From positions 2,232,001 through 2,296,000 of the forward strand of contig OZ252050.1 in NCBI GenBank assembly GCA_965247975.1: a stretch of 64,000 nucleotides of DNA, given 5' to 3'. A model generated the notes under the pieces. The model was not told the DNA's origin. It worked only from the letters and a program-made list of their open reading frames with translations, and did no database searches. Position numbers and translations under genes: made by a program. Numbering within the stretch: position 1 is the first letter of the stretch; the number at the start of each line of letters is the position of its first letter. The DNA is from Taishania sp965247975. GTDB taxonomy: Bacteria; Bacteroidota; Bacteroidia; Flavobacteriales_D; Crocinitomicaceae. This document shows, one piece after another, positions 9,873 to 20,188 of this stretch.

Positions 9873-10523
9873 ATGAAAGAAATCATCTCAAAAGTTCAGG
9901 ATTACATCAAAGAAAATTTCCCAATTGACACAACAGGTCATGATTGGCATCACATTTTTCGTGTTCGTGACATGGCGCTTAAACTTCAAATACACGAAGG
10001 TGGTGATGTAGAACTCATCGAACTTGGTGCGTTATTACATGATGTTTCTGATCATAAATTCAATGGTGGAAAATTAGACGAAGGAGGAAATGTTGCATTT
10101 CAATTGCTGTTGGATTTTGGTTGTTCTGAAGAAATAGCTCTGAAAGTCAAAGATATTGTCAATTCCACTTCATTCAAAGGTGCAAAAGTTGCGGATAAAA
10201 CAAATTCTTTGGAAGCGAAAATTGTCCAAGACGCTGATAGACTCGATGCGATTGGAGCGATCGGAATTGCACGTACGTTTGCGTATGGATCGCATGCAGG
10301 GAATCCAATATTCGATCCCGAAATACAACCTGAAATGCACGATTCCTTTGAAAAATATGTGAATGCTAAAACACATACCATCAATCACTTTCATGAAAAA
10401 TTGTTACTTTTAACAGATATGTTGCATACAGAAACTGCGAAAGAAATTGGATCCAAAAGACATCAAATCATGGAAGATTTTTTAACTGAATTTCACAAAG
10501 AATGGAACATTAATATTGACTAA
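9873..10523 (+). CDS. HD domain metal-dependent phosphohydrolase
   Basis: 216 residues with the HD-domain ligand set: His27 in HHIFRV, the HD pair His56-Asp57 in ALLHDVSDHKF, and a later Asp in QDADRLDAIGAIG. This resembles the small YpgQ/YfhG-like HD hydrolases that act on nucleotides, but the substrate cannot be told from sequence. It starts two bases after the BNR gene, and its stop codon is directly followed by the ROK start, so it is part of the plus-strand operon. Confidence 0.88.
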   Translation: MKEIISKVQDYIKENFPIDTTGHDWHHIFRVRDMALKLQIHEGGDVELIELGALLHDVSDHKFNGGKLDEGGNVAFQLLLDFGCSEEIALKVKDIVNSTSFKGAKVADKTNSLEAKIVQDADRLDAIGAIGIARTFAYGSHAGNPIFDPEIQPEMHDSFEKYVNAKTHTINHFHEKLLLLTDMLHTETAKEIGSKRHQIMEDFLTEFHKEWNINID

Positions 10524-11465
10524 ATGGTAGGACTCGAAAAATATAGTTTAGGCATTGATATTGGCGGAACAGGCATTGAATATGGCCTTGTAACTTCAAA
10601 AGGTAAAGTCATTTATGAAAATGATTTTTTGACCAAAGAATATCCCGATCCAGCCATGCTTGTTGATGCGATTTTTAACGATGGGACCATTCAAGCCAAT
10701 CTTTCGAACATGGTTGGAATTGGTATTGGAGCTCCCAATGGAAATTTTTTCACAGGCACGATCGAATTTGCGCCAAACTTAAGTTGGAAAGGCATCATTC
10801 CGTTAGCTCAAATGTTCGAAGACAAATTTCAAATCAGAACTAAACTTACAAATGATGCTAACGCTGCCGCGGTTGGAGAAATGATTTTTGGAAATGCCAA
10901 AGACATCAAGGATTTTGTAACGATTACGCTCGGTACTGGTGTTGGAAGTGGAGTTATTGTGGATGGAAAGTTGGTTTATGGTCACGATGGCTTTGCTGGA
11001 GAATACGGACACATCCGCGTGATACCAAATGGCAGAAAATGTGGATGCGGGCGCTTTGGATGCCTTGAAACCTATACTTCTTCTACAGGAGTTGTCCGTA
11101 GCATTACAGAACTAGACTCGGAAAACAAACCTTTTTCCGCGATCAAGCAATTGGAAAACCCATCGGCAAAAGATGTATTCGATTTGGCTGAACAAGGCGA
11201 TTTATTTGCTAATGAAATTGTGGATTATACGGCACAAATCTTGGGCTCTGCCCTCGCCGATTTCGCTTGCTTTTCGAGTCCAAAAGCGTATGTGCTTTTC
11301 GGAGGTTTGGCACAAAGCGGTCCTGAATTTGCCAAAAAAGTAAAGCACTACTTAGAAGAAAATATCCTCATCATTTACAAAAACAAAATTGAAATTCGAA
11401 TTTCGCATTTACATGATTTAAATGCTGCTGTTTTAGGTGCTGGTTCACTGGCTTTCAACGTTTAA
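10524..11465 (+). CDS. ROK family sugar kinase (glucokinase-like)
   Basis: A 313-residue ASKHA-fold kinase. The phosphate-1 loop is GIDIGGTGIEYG (Asp12-Thr16). The ROK zinc site is complete: His163 in GEYGHIRV plus Cys173, Cys175 and Cys180 in KCGCGRFGCLE. The motif GIGIGAPNG and the catalytic-loop region LTNDANAAAVGE are present. It probably phosphorylates a hexose such as glucose, or mannose given the neighbouring GH92 enzyme. That link is inference from the 19-base gap to the mannosidase gene. A repressor-type ROK is unlikely because there is no N-terminal helix-turn-helix. Confidence 0.9.
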   Translation: MVGLEKYSLGIDIGGTGIEYGLVTSKGKVIYENDFLTKEYPDPAMLVDAIFNDGTIQANLSNMVGIGIGAPNGNFFTGTIEFAPNLSWKGIIPLAQMFEDKFQIRTKLTNDANAAAVGEMIFGNAKDIKDFVTITLGTGVGSGVIVDGKLVYGHDGFAGEYGHIRVIPNGRKCGCGRFGCLETYTSSTGVVRSITELDSENKPFSAIKQLENPSAKDVFDLAEQGDLFANEIVDYTAQILGSALADFACFSSPKAYVLFGGLAQSGPEFAKKVKHYLEENILIIYKNKIEIRISHLHDLNAAVLGAGSLAFNV

Positions 11466-11484
11466 CGCTCTAAAAATCCCATTC

Positions 11485-14400
11485 ATGATAAAAGTTTTTG
11501 TTCTCACGATTGCATTGGTTAGTTCTTTTTCTTTGATCGCGCAAGAAATTCAATCTGTGAAATCACTAAAATCGGCAGATGATAAAGCAATTGATCAGCT
11601 CCGACCGAATTCAAACGGGAAGAATTTCCAAACCGGTACGTACATTAATTATGTGAATCCATTCATAGGAACTGGTGGACATGGACACACCTATCCAGGT
11701 GCAAGTGCCCCATTCGGAATGATGCAATTAAGTCCTGATACACGGTACGAAGGTTGGGATGGTTGCTCAGGGTATCATTATTCCGACTCAATTATTTATG
11801 GATTTAGTCACACGCATTTGAATGGTACGGGCGTTCCAGATTATTGCGATTTGTTGATTGTTCCACAAATGGGAGAAGCCAAAAAAACACCAGGCTATTT
11901 AGATCCAAATGGATATGGAGCTGCATTTAAACATATCAATGAAAAAGCAGGTCCAGGTTACTATGCAGTTAAGTTACTGAACGGAATTGGAGTTCGACTA
12001 ACGGTTTCTGAACGAGCGGGAATGCATCATTATGTTTTTCCTGATAATCAAGAGAAAAAACATATTTTGGTTGATCTCGATCACAGAGATAAGTTAATTC
12101 TTGCTGATTTTGACATCAAGGATAATCATTCTATGGATGGGTTTCGAGTTTCAAATGCATGGGCGAGCGAGCAACATTTCTATTTCTCGATGGAATTCAA
12201 TGCAGATTTTGAAAGCTACGAGATTATTCAAGAAAATGGAACTAATAAAGTTCTATTCACCTTTCCGAGTAATTTACTACAAGTAATGCTCAAGGTTGGA
12301 ATGTCTGCCACCGATATTCAAGGTGCAAAAAACAATTTAAACGCTGAAATTCCAACTTGGGATTTTAACGAAATACAACAGCAAACTGCTCAAAAATGGG
12401 AAAATGAATTAAGCAAAATAAAGGTTGAATCGTCAGATAAAAACAAACTAATCAATTTTTATTCAGCACTTTATCATACATTCCTCAGTCCAAATATTTT
12501 TAGTGATGTTGACGGTAGGTATCGCGGCAGAGACAATCAAATTCATCAATTAAATCCGGGAGAAACGCAGTATACCGTTTTTTCACTTTGGGACACTTAC
12601 AGAGGTGCACATCCGCTTTTTACAATTGTTCAGCAAGAAAGAACCGCTGATTTTATCAAAACATTTCAACGTCAGTTTGAGCAAGGTGGCGATTTGCCTG
12701 TTTGGGAATTGGCTGGAAATGAAACAGAATGTATGATTGGTTATCACTCTGTGTCTGTCATTGCGGATGCTTATCTTAAAAATGTGCCCGGAATCGATAT
12801 AAAACCACTTATAAATCAGATAATTGCAACATCCAATTTTGACGAATTTGGAAAGAAATCGTTCAATGAACGAGGGTTTATCGGATTAGACAAAGAACCA
12901 GAATCAGTCTCGAAATCATTAGAATATGCTTACGACAGTTATTGCATTTATCAAATTTTGAAGAAAGCAAAAAGTGAAGGTCATTCCATCGAAGATCAAT
13001 TAATTGATGAATATTTATTAAGATCATTCAACTTTGTAAACACCTTCGATCCTCAAACAGGATTTATGCGAGCGAGAAAGGATGGTATGTGGTTTAGTCC
13101 TTTTAAACCTGAAGAGGTAAACTTTAATTACACCGAAGCAAACAGTTGGCAATATTCACTTTATGCGCCACATGCAATTTCTACTTTGTCGGAATTATTG
13201 AAAAATCACGGAGGTTTGGAAGGATATTTAAATCGATTATTTTCAACAAAATCAGAGCTTTCTGGACGTCATCAAGTGGATATCACTGGTTTGATCGGAC
13301 AATACGCCCATGGAAATGAACCTTCGCACCACATGGCTTATTTGTATAATTACACCAATTCTTCGTACAAAACAGCAGAAATTGTCGACTCGATTCTCAA
13401 TCATTTATATTTCAATGCTCCTGATGGTTTATCAGGAAACGAAGATTGTGGACAAATGTCAGCTTGGTATGTGCTCAGCGCTTTAGGCTTCTATCCAGTT
13501 TCTCCTGGGAAAACAGATTATGATCTTGGACGACCGCTTTTTGATAAAGCAACACTTAGATTAGAGAATGGCAAAATGCTTACCATTAACTATTTAAACA
13601 ACTCCAAAAACAATAAATACATTCAGAGTTTAGTCATGAATTCGGGCCCTTTGACAACAACAAGTTTAATTTCACACAATCAATTGATGGAAGGAGGAAT
13701 TTGGACCATTCAAATGGGAAATAAGCCTAGTACAGATCCGAATAGAAAAAATAAAACAGATGATAAACTTCCAAACAACTTCACACCTGTTCCCTATTTT
13801 ACGCAAGAAAACCGAGTTTTTGATAAGTCAATGAGCCTAGCTTTAAACTGTCCCTTGAATTCTTTTAAGTTCGAGATTTTTTATACTACTGACGGTTCTA
13901 TTCCTAGTTTAACAAATGGTAAAAAGTACACTAAACCTTTTGAAATTAAAGAAACTACGATTGTGAGAGCAGCTGTTTATAATAAGGCTAATCAACAATT
14001 TAGCGATGTGATTACCAATGAATTTGTTAAAAAAGAGGAAGGAATTTCAATAACAATCGAAACGCTGTACGCCAATCAATATGCTGCAGGAGGCGAAACA
14101 ACACTCATCGATGGCATTCGAGGAAACGAAGAATTCAGAACAGGCGATTGGCAAGGCTATTGGGCTACAGATATAAAAGCAAAAGTTAATTTCAAAAAAC
14201 CAAAAAGTTTTAAATCCATTGGAATCAATTGTTTGGAAGATACAAAGTCATGGATCTTTGCGCCTATCGAAGTTGAATTCTTCATTGAATACGAGGATGG
14301 TCAAACGGAAAAAGTAAGTGACTTAAGAAGTAAACAGGAAGCGATTCGAAAAGATCAAAAAGGAATTCACACCTACAAAGTAAAACCGCAATCGAAAGGA

Positions 14401-14508
14401 ATAAAATCAATTAAAGTTGTTGCGAAAAACTACGGTAAATGTCCAGAATGGCATCTTGGCGCTGGAAATGATACTTGGTTATTTGCGGATGAGTTGTTTT
14501 TTGAATGA
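11485..14508 (+). CDS. GH92 family alpha-mannosidase with C-terminal accessory domains
   Basis: Starts at the ATG at 11485 (MIKVFVLTIALVSSFSLIAQ), a signal peptide that excludes the longer frame running back into the ROK gene. The GH92 core is clear: NPFIGTGGHGHTYPGAS, LPVWELAGNETECMIGYHS, EANSWQYSLYAPH, NEPSHHMAYLYNY and NEDCGQMSAWYVLSALGFYP. These exo-alpha-mannosidases are calcium dependent and usually remove alpha-1,2-linked mannose. About 1007 residues, longer than a bare GH92: after residue about 760 there is a chitobiase/hexosaminidase-C-like segment (YTTDGSIPS) and a discoidin-like region (GDWQGYWATDIKAKVNF). No type IX sorting domain was seen, so it is probably periplasmic or surface-held by other means. 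Confidence 0.92.
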   Translation: MIKVFVLTIALVSSFSLIAQEIQSVKSLKSADDKAIDQLRPNSNGKNFQTGTYINYVNPFIGTGGHGHTYPGASAPFGMMQLSPDTRYEGWDGCSGYHYSDSIIYGFSHTHLNGTGVPDYCDLLIVPQMGEAKKTPGYLDPNGYGAAFKHINEKAGPGYYAVKLLNGIGVRLTVSERAGMHHYVFPDNQEKKHILVDLDHRDKLILADFDIKDNHSMDGFRVSNAWASEQHFYFSMEFNADFESYEIIQENGTNKVLFTFPSNLLQVMLKVGMSATDIQGAKNNLNAEIPTWDFNEIQQQTAQKWENELSKIKVESSDKNKLINFYSALYHTFLSPNIFSDVDGRYRGRDNQIHQLNPGETQYTVFSLWDTYRGAHPLFTIVQQERTADFIKTFQRQFEQGGDLPVWELAGNETECMIGYHSVSVIADAYLKNVPGIDIKPLINQIIATSNFDEFGKKSFNERGFIGLDKEPESVSKSLEYAYDSYCIYQILKKAKSEGHSIEDQLIDEYLLRSFNFVNTFDPQTGFMRARKDGMWFSPFKPEEVNFNYTEANSWQYSLYAPHAISTLSELLKNHGGLEGYLNRLFSTKSELSGRHQVDITGLIGQYAHGNEPSHHMAYLYNYTNSSYKTAEIVDSILNHLYFNAPDGLSGNEDCGQMSAWYVLSALGFYPVSPGKTDYDLGRPLFDKATLRLENGKMLTINYLNNSKNNKYIQSLVMNSGPLTTTSLISHNQLMEGGIWTIQMGNKPSTDPNRKNKTDDKLPNNFTPVPYFTQENRVFDKSMSLALNCPLNSFKFEIFYTTDGSIPSLTNGKKYTKPFEIKETTIVRAAVYNKANQQFSDVITNEFVKKEEGISITIETLYANQYAAGGETTLIDGIRGNEEFRTGDWQGYWATDIKAKVNFKKPKSFKSIGINCLEDTKSWIFAPIEVEFFIEYEDGQTEKVSDLRSKQEAIRKDQKGIHTYKVKPQSKGIKSIKVVAKNYGKCPEWHLGAGNDTWLFADELFFE

Positions 14509-14578
14509 AATAGCCTTGAAAAATACTTGAAAGGTGAAAATCAAACGTGAACGGTGCTGAAATTTAGGATTTTGTCGC

Positions 14579-14586
14579 TATGTTTG
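14579..14586 (+). promoter_or_regulatory. Candidate -7 box for the S46 peptidase gene
   Basis: TATGTTTG matches TAnnTTTG in the 100-base gap before the S46 peptidase gene, 22 bases before the first ATG at 14609. A -33 partner at the usual distance is not obvious. Confidence 0.4.
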
Positions 14587-14608
14587 TAAACCTTTAAGAA
14601 AATAAAAA

Positions 14609-16759
14609 ATGATGATGAATTTAAAAAGTAGAATGTTACTTATTGCCTTGGTAATGAGTTCTTTTATGTCGCGTGCCGATGAAGGTATGTGGCTTCCTTT
14701 CATGCTTGGAAGAAATTACGAAGAGATGAAAGCGAATGGTTTACAGCTCACGGCTGAACAAATTTATTCCTTGAATCAAGGCTCTTTGAAAGATGCTGTT
14801 ATTTCTTTTGGTGGATTTTGTACTGGAGAAATTGTTTCCAAAAACGGAATGATTTTTACAAACCACCACTGTGGATACGATGCGATTGCTGGAGTTTCAA
14901 CCAAAGAAAAAAACTATTTGGATAATGGTTTTTGGGCAAAAAATCATGGTGAAGAAATTGCAATCCCAGGCTTGACTGCAACTTTTATGATCCGTATGGA
15001 AGATGTTACAGCACAAATTTCGAAAGAATTAACAAGCACAATGACAACTGCTGAACGTGCAGCAAAAATCAAAGAAATTTCTGCGATTTTGATTAAAGAT
15101 GCAACTGCTGGAACACATTACGAAGCTTTTGTACGTGATTTTTACAATGGAAATGAATTTTATTTGTTCGTCAAAGAAACGTTTAAAGACGTTCGTTTTG
15201 TAGGAACTCCTCCCCAATCTGTTGGGAAATATGGTGGAGATACTGACAACTGGATGTGGCCACGTCATACAGCGGATTTCTCTGTATTCCGTGTTTATGC
15301 AGGTTCAGATAACAAACCTGCTGACTACGATGCTGCGAATCGTCCATTTGAGGCACGCCACCACTTACCTATTTCATTGAAAGGTGTGCAAGAAAATGAT
15401 TACGCGATGGTATTTGGTTTTCCTGGAAGAACAAACCGTTACATGACCTCTTACGGTATTGATCAAACAGTTAATTTATTGCAACCAAAACAAATCGATA
15501 TCCGTGGGAAAAAATTGGAAACAATGAAATCATTCATGGATAAAGATGTTGATATTCGATTGATGTATTCTTCGACTTATGCAAATGTGGCTAATTACTG
15601 GAAAAACTTTATCGGTCAACAAGCACAGGTAAAAAATAACAATGTAATTGGTAAAAAACAGGAATTGGAACAACAATTTGCTGCATTCACGAAATCAAAA
15701 TCGGAATATGCAAATGTGCTTGAAAATCTTGAAAGCGCTTACAAAACGAAGGCGTCAACTGTTATCATGCGTGCTTACCAAAACGAATTTGTTTTTTCAG
15801 TAGACGCAATGGTGAATGCTTATCGTTATAAATTCTACTTGGAAGCATTAGCGGCAAAAGACGAAGCAAAAACTAAAATGACTGCGGATCGCTTAAAAGA
15901 AATGACGTTAGAGTCGTTTGATTTAACAAATGCAAAAGTGGAAAACGCAATTATTGCTGAAGTTTTAAAAATGTATTTAAAAGACATGCCAAGTGAGCAA
16001 GTTATTGGCGAAAATTTGAAGAAATTAAAATCCAAAGGTGAAAAAGGTTTTGATGCCTATATGAAATCGATTTCTGGTAAGTCAATTTTTACAGACAAGG
16101 CGCGCTACGAGAAATTTGTAGCAAATCCAACTGAAAAAGCATTGAAAGCAGATCCATTATTCAAATTGGTGATGGAAATGGACGAAGCTTTTGTGAAATT
16201 TACAGCTACCGACGAAATGAAAGCAGCAGATGAAAAAATTGCTAAATCAAATCGTTTGTTTGTGAAAGGAATTCGTGAAATGCAACCAGATAAAAAATTC
16301 TATCCAGATGCAAATTCAACCATGCGTTTGACGTATGGAAAAGTATTGCCTTATGATCCAAAAGATGGTGTGACTTTCCATTACACAACGTCGATTGATG
16401 GTGTAATTCAAAAAGAAGATAAAACCAATCCTGAATTTGAATTAGATCCAAGAATCAAAGAAGTTTGGAAATCAAAAGATTATGGTCAATATGCAGATAC
16501 TAAAACAGGTAATTTGGTCGTGAATTTCTTGACTACAAATGACATTACAGGAGGAAACTCTGGTTCTCCCACCTTGAATGGTAAAGGAGAATTGATCGGT
16601 TTAGCTTTTGATGGTAACTGGGAAGCGATGTCAGGAGATTATTTCTTCGAACCAAATGTACAACGTACAATCGTTTGTGATGTTCGTTACGTGCTTTGGT
16701 TGATGGACAAATGTTATGGAGCTCAAAACTTGATTAATGAAATGACGCTCATTAAGTAA
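14609..16759 (+). CDS. S46 family dipeptidyl peptidase (DPP7-like)
   Basis: 716 residues with a signal peptide (three adjacent ATG starts, cleavage near SRADEG). The S46 triad is visible: His in IFTNHHCGYDAI, Asp in GKYGGDTDNWMWPRHT and Ser in TGGNSGSPTLNGKG. This clan-PA serine peptidase removes dipeptides from the N-terminus of peptides in the periplasm. The pocket position that separates DPP7 (Gly) from DPP11 (Arg) appears to be Gly669 in the motif FDGNWE, which points to DPP7-type specificity for hydrophobic residues; this reading needs an alignment. A strong terminator follows. It is probably monocistronic. Confidence 0.92.
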   Translation: MMMNLKSRMLLIALVMSSFMSRADEGMWLPFMLGRNYEEMKANGLQLTAEQIYSLNQGSLKDAVISFGGFCTGEIVSKNGMIFTNHHCGYDAIAGVSTKEKNYLDNGFWAKNHGEEIAIPGLTATFMIRMEDVTAQISKELTSTMTTAERAAKIKEISAILIKDATAGTHYEAFVRDFYNGNEFYLFVKETFKDVRFVGTPPQSVGKYGGDTDNWMWPRHTADFSVFRVYAGSDNKPADYDAANRPFEARHHLPISLKGVQENDYAMVFGFPGRTNRYMTSYGIDQTVNLLQPKQIDIRGKKLETMKSFMDKDVDIRLMYSSTYANVANYWKNFIGQQAQVKNNNVIGKKQELEQQFAAFTKSKSEYANVLENLESAYKTKASTVIMRAYQNEFVFSVDAMVNAYRYKFYLEALAAKDEAKTKMTADRLKEMTLESFDLTNAKVENAIIAEVLKMYLKDMPSEQVIGENLKKLKSKGEKGFDAYMKSISGKSIFTDKARYEKFVANPTEKALKADPLFKLVMEMDEAFVKFTATDEMKAADEKIAKSNRLFVKGIREMQPDKKFYPDANSTMRLTYGKVLPYDPKDGVTFHYTTSIDGVIQKEDKTNPEFELDPRIKEVWKSKDYGQYADTKTGNLVVNFLTTNDITGGNSGSPTLNGKGELIGLAFDGNWEAMSGDYFFEPNVQRTIVCDVRYVLWLMDKCYGAQNLINEMTLIK

Positions 16760-16781
16760 TTTCATTTTTAGTAAAACGTTG

Positions 16782-16812
16782 AAATCCTGTCAGAAATGGC
16801 AGGATTTTTTTT
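16782..16812 (+). terminator. Rho-independent terminator after the S46 peptidase
   Basis: Inverted arms 16782-16791 (AAATCCTGTC) and 16798-16807 (GGCAGGATTT) enclose a 6-base loop, with one G-U pair, and run into a tract of eight or nine T. Confidence 0.85.
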
Positions 16813-16917
16813 GTTATATTAATGGACATTTTGTTGCAAGTTTCTATTGCTTCTTACCAATCATAATTATTTAACAATTTCTTCATTTTTTTCATTAAAT
16901 TCGTTTCAAATTAATTC

Positions 16918-17421
16918 ATGAGAATCTTTTTTTGTTTCGTTCTAATTTCAATGACTTACAGTGCAAAAGCACATGAATATCATTTTGCGTTTGCCGAAGC
17001 AGAATACAATACGGAAACCAAAACTGTGCAAGCTACAATTTCTGTTTCAACCAGAGATTTCGAGCATGCATTGAGTCATGAGGGAATTACGGTCCAAGCA
17101 CTTGAAAAATACGCGGATGATGAAATGATGCAATTTTCTTTAGCGCAAAGAATACTTGAACACTTTAAAATGTCCATTGGAAATACGAATTGTTCCTTTA
17201 ATTACATCGGATATGAAGTGCTTACCAATGGAAATACTAACTTCTATTTTGAATCACAAGAAATAGAAGTAGCTAATGAAATTGGCGTTGTATTTGATTT
17301 AATGATGGAACACAATCCAAAACAGCAAAACAAGCTGAATTTCATTTATCTAACAGAAAAAAGAGCCATTGAATTTCTCCCAAATGATCCCATAAGAACC
17401 TTTAAATTAGAATCCATTTAG
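16918..17421 (+). CDS. DUF6702 family secreted protein
   Basis: 167 residues with a short signal peptide (MRIFFCFVLISMTYSAKAHE). The segment HEYHFAFAEAEYNTETKTVQ and the overall length fit the DUF6702 family, small Bacteroidota proteins of unknown role that are often encoded directly before an M1 metallopeptidase, as here (one base between stop and start). The tight link suggests a periplasmic partner or accessory of that peptidase, which is inference from context only. Confidence 0.75.
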   Translation: MRIFFCFVLISMTYSAKAHEYHFAFAEAEYNTETKTVQATISVSTRDFEHALSHEGITVQALEKYADDEMMQFSLAQRILEHFKMSIGNTNCSFNYIGYEVLTNGNTNFYFESQEIEVANEIGVVFDLMMEHNPKQQNKLNFIYLTEKRAIEFLPNDPIRTFKLESI

Positions 17422-17422
17422 C

Positions 17423-19714
17423 ATGAAAATAATTCTTATTTCTTTCTTAATCAGTCCATTAATTTTGTTTTCGCAAGGTAAATTTGCACAACTCGGCGAA
17501 ATGTTGCCCACACCAAACGAATACAGAAATGCGGCTGGTGCTCCCGGACACAATTATTACCAACAGAAGGCAGATTATAAAATCGATGTGACGTTGGACG
17601 ATGATAAACAACAAATTCGTGGATCGGAAATTATAACTTACACGAATAATTCTCCAGATAAGTTGGCTTACTTGTGGCTACAATTGGATCAGAATATTTA
17701 CGACAAAGAATCTGCCACTCCATTAATTGCTGTTGAGAAAATGGAAGATTTCAAAAGTTTGGGCGACATCAGCAAACGATTCTTTGACTACGATGGCGGA
17801 TTTAAAATTGAAGAAATTACGAATTTGAGTGGTCAAAAAATGACCTATTTCATCAACAAAACGATGATGCGTATTGATTTAGACAAACCGCTGGCTCCAA
17901 ACACGAGTGTTAGCTTTAAAATCAAATGGTATTATAATGTCAACGACCGCATGAAAGTAGGCGGCAGAAGCGGTTACGAGTATTTTGATACCGATAAAAA
18001 TTACTTGTATACAATTGCTCAATTCTTCCCGCGTATGTGTGTGTACAATGACGTGCAAGGCTGGCAAAACAAGCAATTTCTTGGAGCTGGAGAATTCACA
18101 CTTCCTTTTGGAGATTACGAAGTAAACATTACAGTTCCAGGGGATCACATCATTGCTGCAACTGGAGAATTGCAAAATGAAAGTGCCGTTTTAACAGCTG
18201 AACAACGATCGCGATTGAAAAAAGCTCGGACTTCAGATTCCCCTGTAATTATTGCGACACAAGAAGAAGCTGAAAAAGCTGAAAAAGGCAAAGTAAAAGG
18301 ACTAAAAACATGGAAATTTAAAGCAACAAATGTGCGTGATTTCGCATTCGCAAGTTCTCGTAAATTTATTTGGGATGCTCAAAATCAAAAGGTGGGCGAT
18401 AAAAACATTCTTTGCATGTCTTTTTATCCAAAAGAAGGAAATCCACTTTGGGAAAGATATTCCACCAAATTGGTTGCTCATACGGTAAAAACGTATTCCA
18501 AATATACGGTTGATTACACCTACCCTGTTGCAATTTCAGTGCATTCGAAATGGATAGGCATGGAATACCCCATGATTTGTTTCAATGGCGGACGACCTGA
18601 AGCTGATGGAACGTATTCTGAACAAACCAAATATGGTATGTGGGGCGTGATTATCCACGAAGTAGGACACAATTTTTTTCCGATGATTATCAATTCCGAT
18701 GAACGTCAATGGACTTGGATGGATGAAGGATTAAACACTTTTGTTCAATATTTGACCGAACAAGAATGGGAACGCAATTACCCATCTCACCGCGGGCCTG
18801 CGCATCTCATCGTGGATTATATGCGAGGCGATAAAACGAGGATTGCTCCAATTATGACAAATTCAGAATCGCTGTGGCAATTTGGAAATAACGCTTATGG
18901 AAAACCGGCTACAGCACTTAACATCTTACGAGAAACGATTATGGGTCGAGAATTATTTGACTTTGCATTTAAAACTTATTGCGAACGTTGGGCCTTCAAA
19001 CACCCCACACCTGCTGACTTTTTTAGAACGATGGAAGACGCTTCTGCCGTTGATTTGGATTGGTTTTGGAGAGGTTGGTTCTTTACAACCGAGCATTGCG
19101 ATATTGCGCTTGAAGAAGTCAATCATTTTCAACTAAACACAAACAATCCTGAGGTTGAAAAGAACAATGCACAGAAAGCAGATCAAAGCAAAGATCAACC
19201 AATTAGTGCCATACGCAACAAGGAATCCATCAAGGAAACTGTAAACGAACGCGACGCAACAATCGACGATTTTTATGCGAAATACAACAAATATGCTGTC
19301 GATGCGCTAGACAAAAAAGAGTACGAAGCTTTTCAAGCCAAACTTTCTGATGAAGAAAAGAAATTGTTGAACGCGAATTTGCATTTCTACGAGTTGAAAT
19401 TCAATAATATTGGCGGCTTACTTATGCCTTTGATTATTAGAGCTTCATTCGAAGATGGCACGGAGCAAATCATCCGAATTCCAGCCGAAATTTGGCGAAA
19501 AGAAGAAGTAAATGTTTCAAAAGTTTTTCATTTCGAAAAAGAAGTAAAATCTTTTCGATTGGATCCTTATTTAGAAACTGCAGACACCGATTTAGATAAC
19601 AACAGTTGGCCTTCAACCTCTTCCCCAACACGTTTTGAATTATTTAAACAACAAAACGCAAAAGAAAACCCAATGCAGCGGCAGAAAAGGGTTGATGAGT
19701 TGAATAAGAAATAA
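17423..19714 (+). CDS. M1 family zinc metallopeptidase
   Basis: 763 residues with a signal peptide (MKIILISFLISPLILFSQG). The zinc site is HEVGH (412-416) followed after 18 residues by Glu435 in WTWMDEGLNTF, the exact HExxHx18E spacing of M1 aminopeptidases. The upstream segment GMEYPMICFNGG occupies the place of the GxMEN exopeptidase motif but differs from it, so aminopeptidase activity is likely but not certain. The N-terminal beta domain and the C-terminal domain with a charged insert (about 575-630) are typical of the Bacteroidota group. Probably periplasmic; co-transcribed with DUF6702 and perhaps with TspO, 21 bases downstream. Confidence 0.9.
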   Translation: MKIILISFLISPLILFSQGKFAQLGEMLPTPNEYRNAAGAPGHNYYQQKADYKIDVTLDDDKQQIRGSEIITYTNNSPDKLAYLWLQLDQNIYDKESATPLIAVEKMEDFKSLGDISKRFFDYDGGFKIEEITNLSGQKMTYFINKTMMRIDLDKPLAPNTSVSFKIKWYYNVNDRMKVGGRSGYEYFDTDKNYLYTIAQFFPRMCVYNDVQGWQNKQFLGAGEFTLPFGDYEVNITVPGDHIIAATGELQNESAVLTAEQRSRLKKARTSDSPVIIATQEEAEKAEKGKVKGLKTWKFKATNVRDFAFASSRKFIWDAQNQKVGDKNILCMSFYPKEGNPLWERYSTKLVAHTVKTYSKYTVDYTYPVAISVHSKWIGMEYPMICFNGGRPEADGTYSEQTKYGMWGVIIHEVGHNFFPMIINSDERQWTWMDEGLNTFVQYLTEQEWERNYPSHRGPAHLIVDYMRGDKTRIAPIMTNSESLWQFGNNAYGKPATALNILRETIMGRELFDFAFKTYCERWAFKHPTPADFFRTMEDASAVDLDWFWRGWFFTTEHCDIALEEVNHFQLNTNNPEVEKNNAQKADQSKDQPISAIRNKESIKETVNERDATIDDFYAKYNKYAVDALDKKEYEAFQAKLSDEEKKLLNANLHFYELKFNNIGGLLMPLIIRASFEDGTEQIIRIPAEIWRKEEVNVSKVFHFEKEVKSFRLDPYLETADTDLDNNSWPSTSSPTRFELFKQQNAKENPMQRQKRVDELNKK

Positions 19715-19735
19715 GAGTAGTTTTAAGCAAAAATT

Positions 19736-20188
19736 ATGTGGGGACGATTAATTTTATTTTTGATTATCAATTTCGGAGCTTTAACCATTGGAGCTCTTGC
19801 AACCACCCCTGGAGTAACTTCTGAATGGTATGCTGAATTAAACAAAGCTCCTTGGACACCACCAGGCTGGGTCTTTGGATTCGCATGGACAACTATTATG
19901 TTGTGTTACTCGTTCTTCTTGGCTTATATTTGGGGAAGTATTAAATCAAAAGTATCTTTTGTCACTATGTATATCGTACAATTGGTTCTCAATATCTTAT
20001 GGAATCCAATCTTTTTCTTATACCATGAAACAAGCATAGGATTATTGGTGATTTTTACCTTAACAATCTTGATCTCTTATTGGTTTTTCAAGTATCTGAA
20101 ACACAAAGAAACTTGGCTTCTTCTACCCTATGTGATCTGGCTTTTTATTGCCACTTCGCTCAATGCTTATGTTGTTTTAATGAACTGA
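19736..20188 (+). CDS. tspO: TspO/MBR family translocator protein
   Basis: 150 residues forming five hydrophobic segments. The family signature lies after the first helix: WYAELNKAPWTPPGWVFGFAW, with the Pro and Trp residues at the expected places, and WNPIF lies in a later segment. TspO proteins bind porphyrins and sterol-like ligands in the membrane and are linked to stress responses; the physiological role in Bacteroidota is unclear. It is the last plus-strand gene before the decayed DUF1826 fragment. Confidence 0.92.
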   Translation: MWGRLILFLIINFGALTIGALATTPGVTSEWYAELNKAPWTPPGWVFGFAWTTIMLCYSFFLAYIWGSIKSKVSFVTMYIVQLVLNILWNPIFFLYHETSIGLLVIFTLTILISYWFFKYLKHKETWLLLPYVIWLFIATSLNAYVVLMN

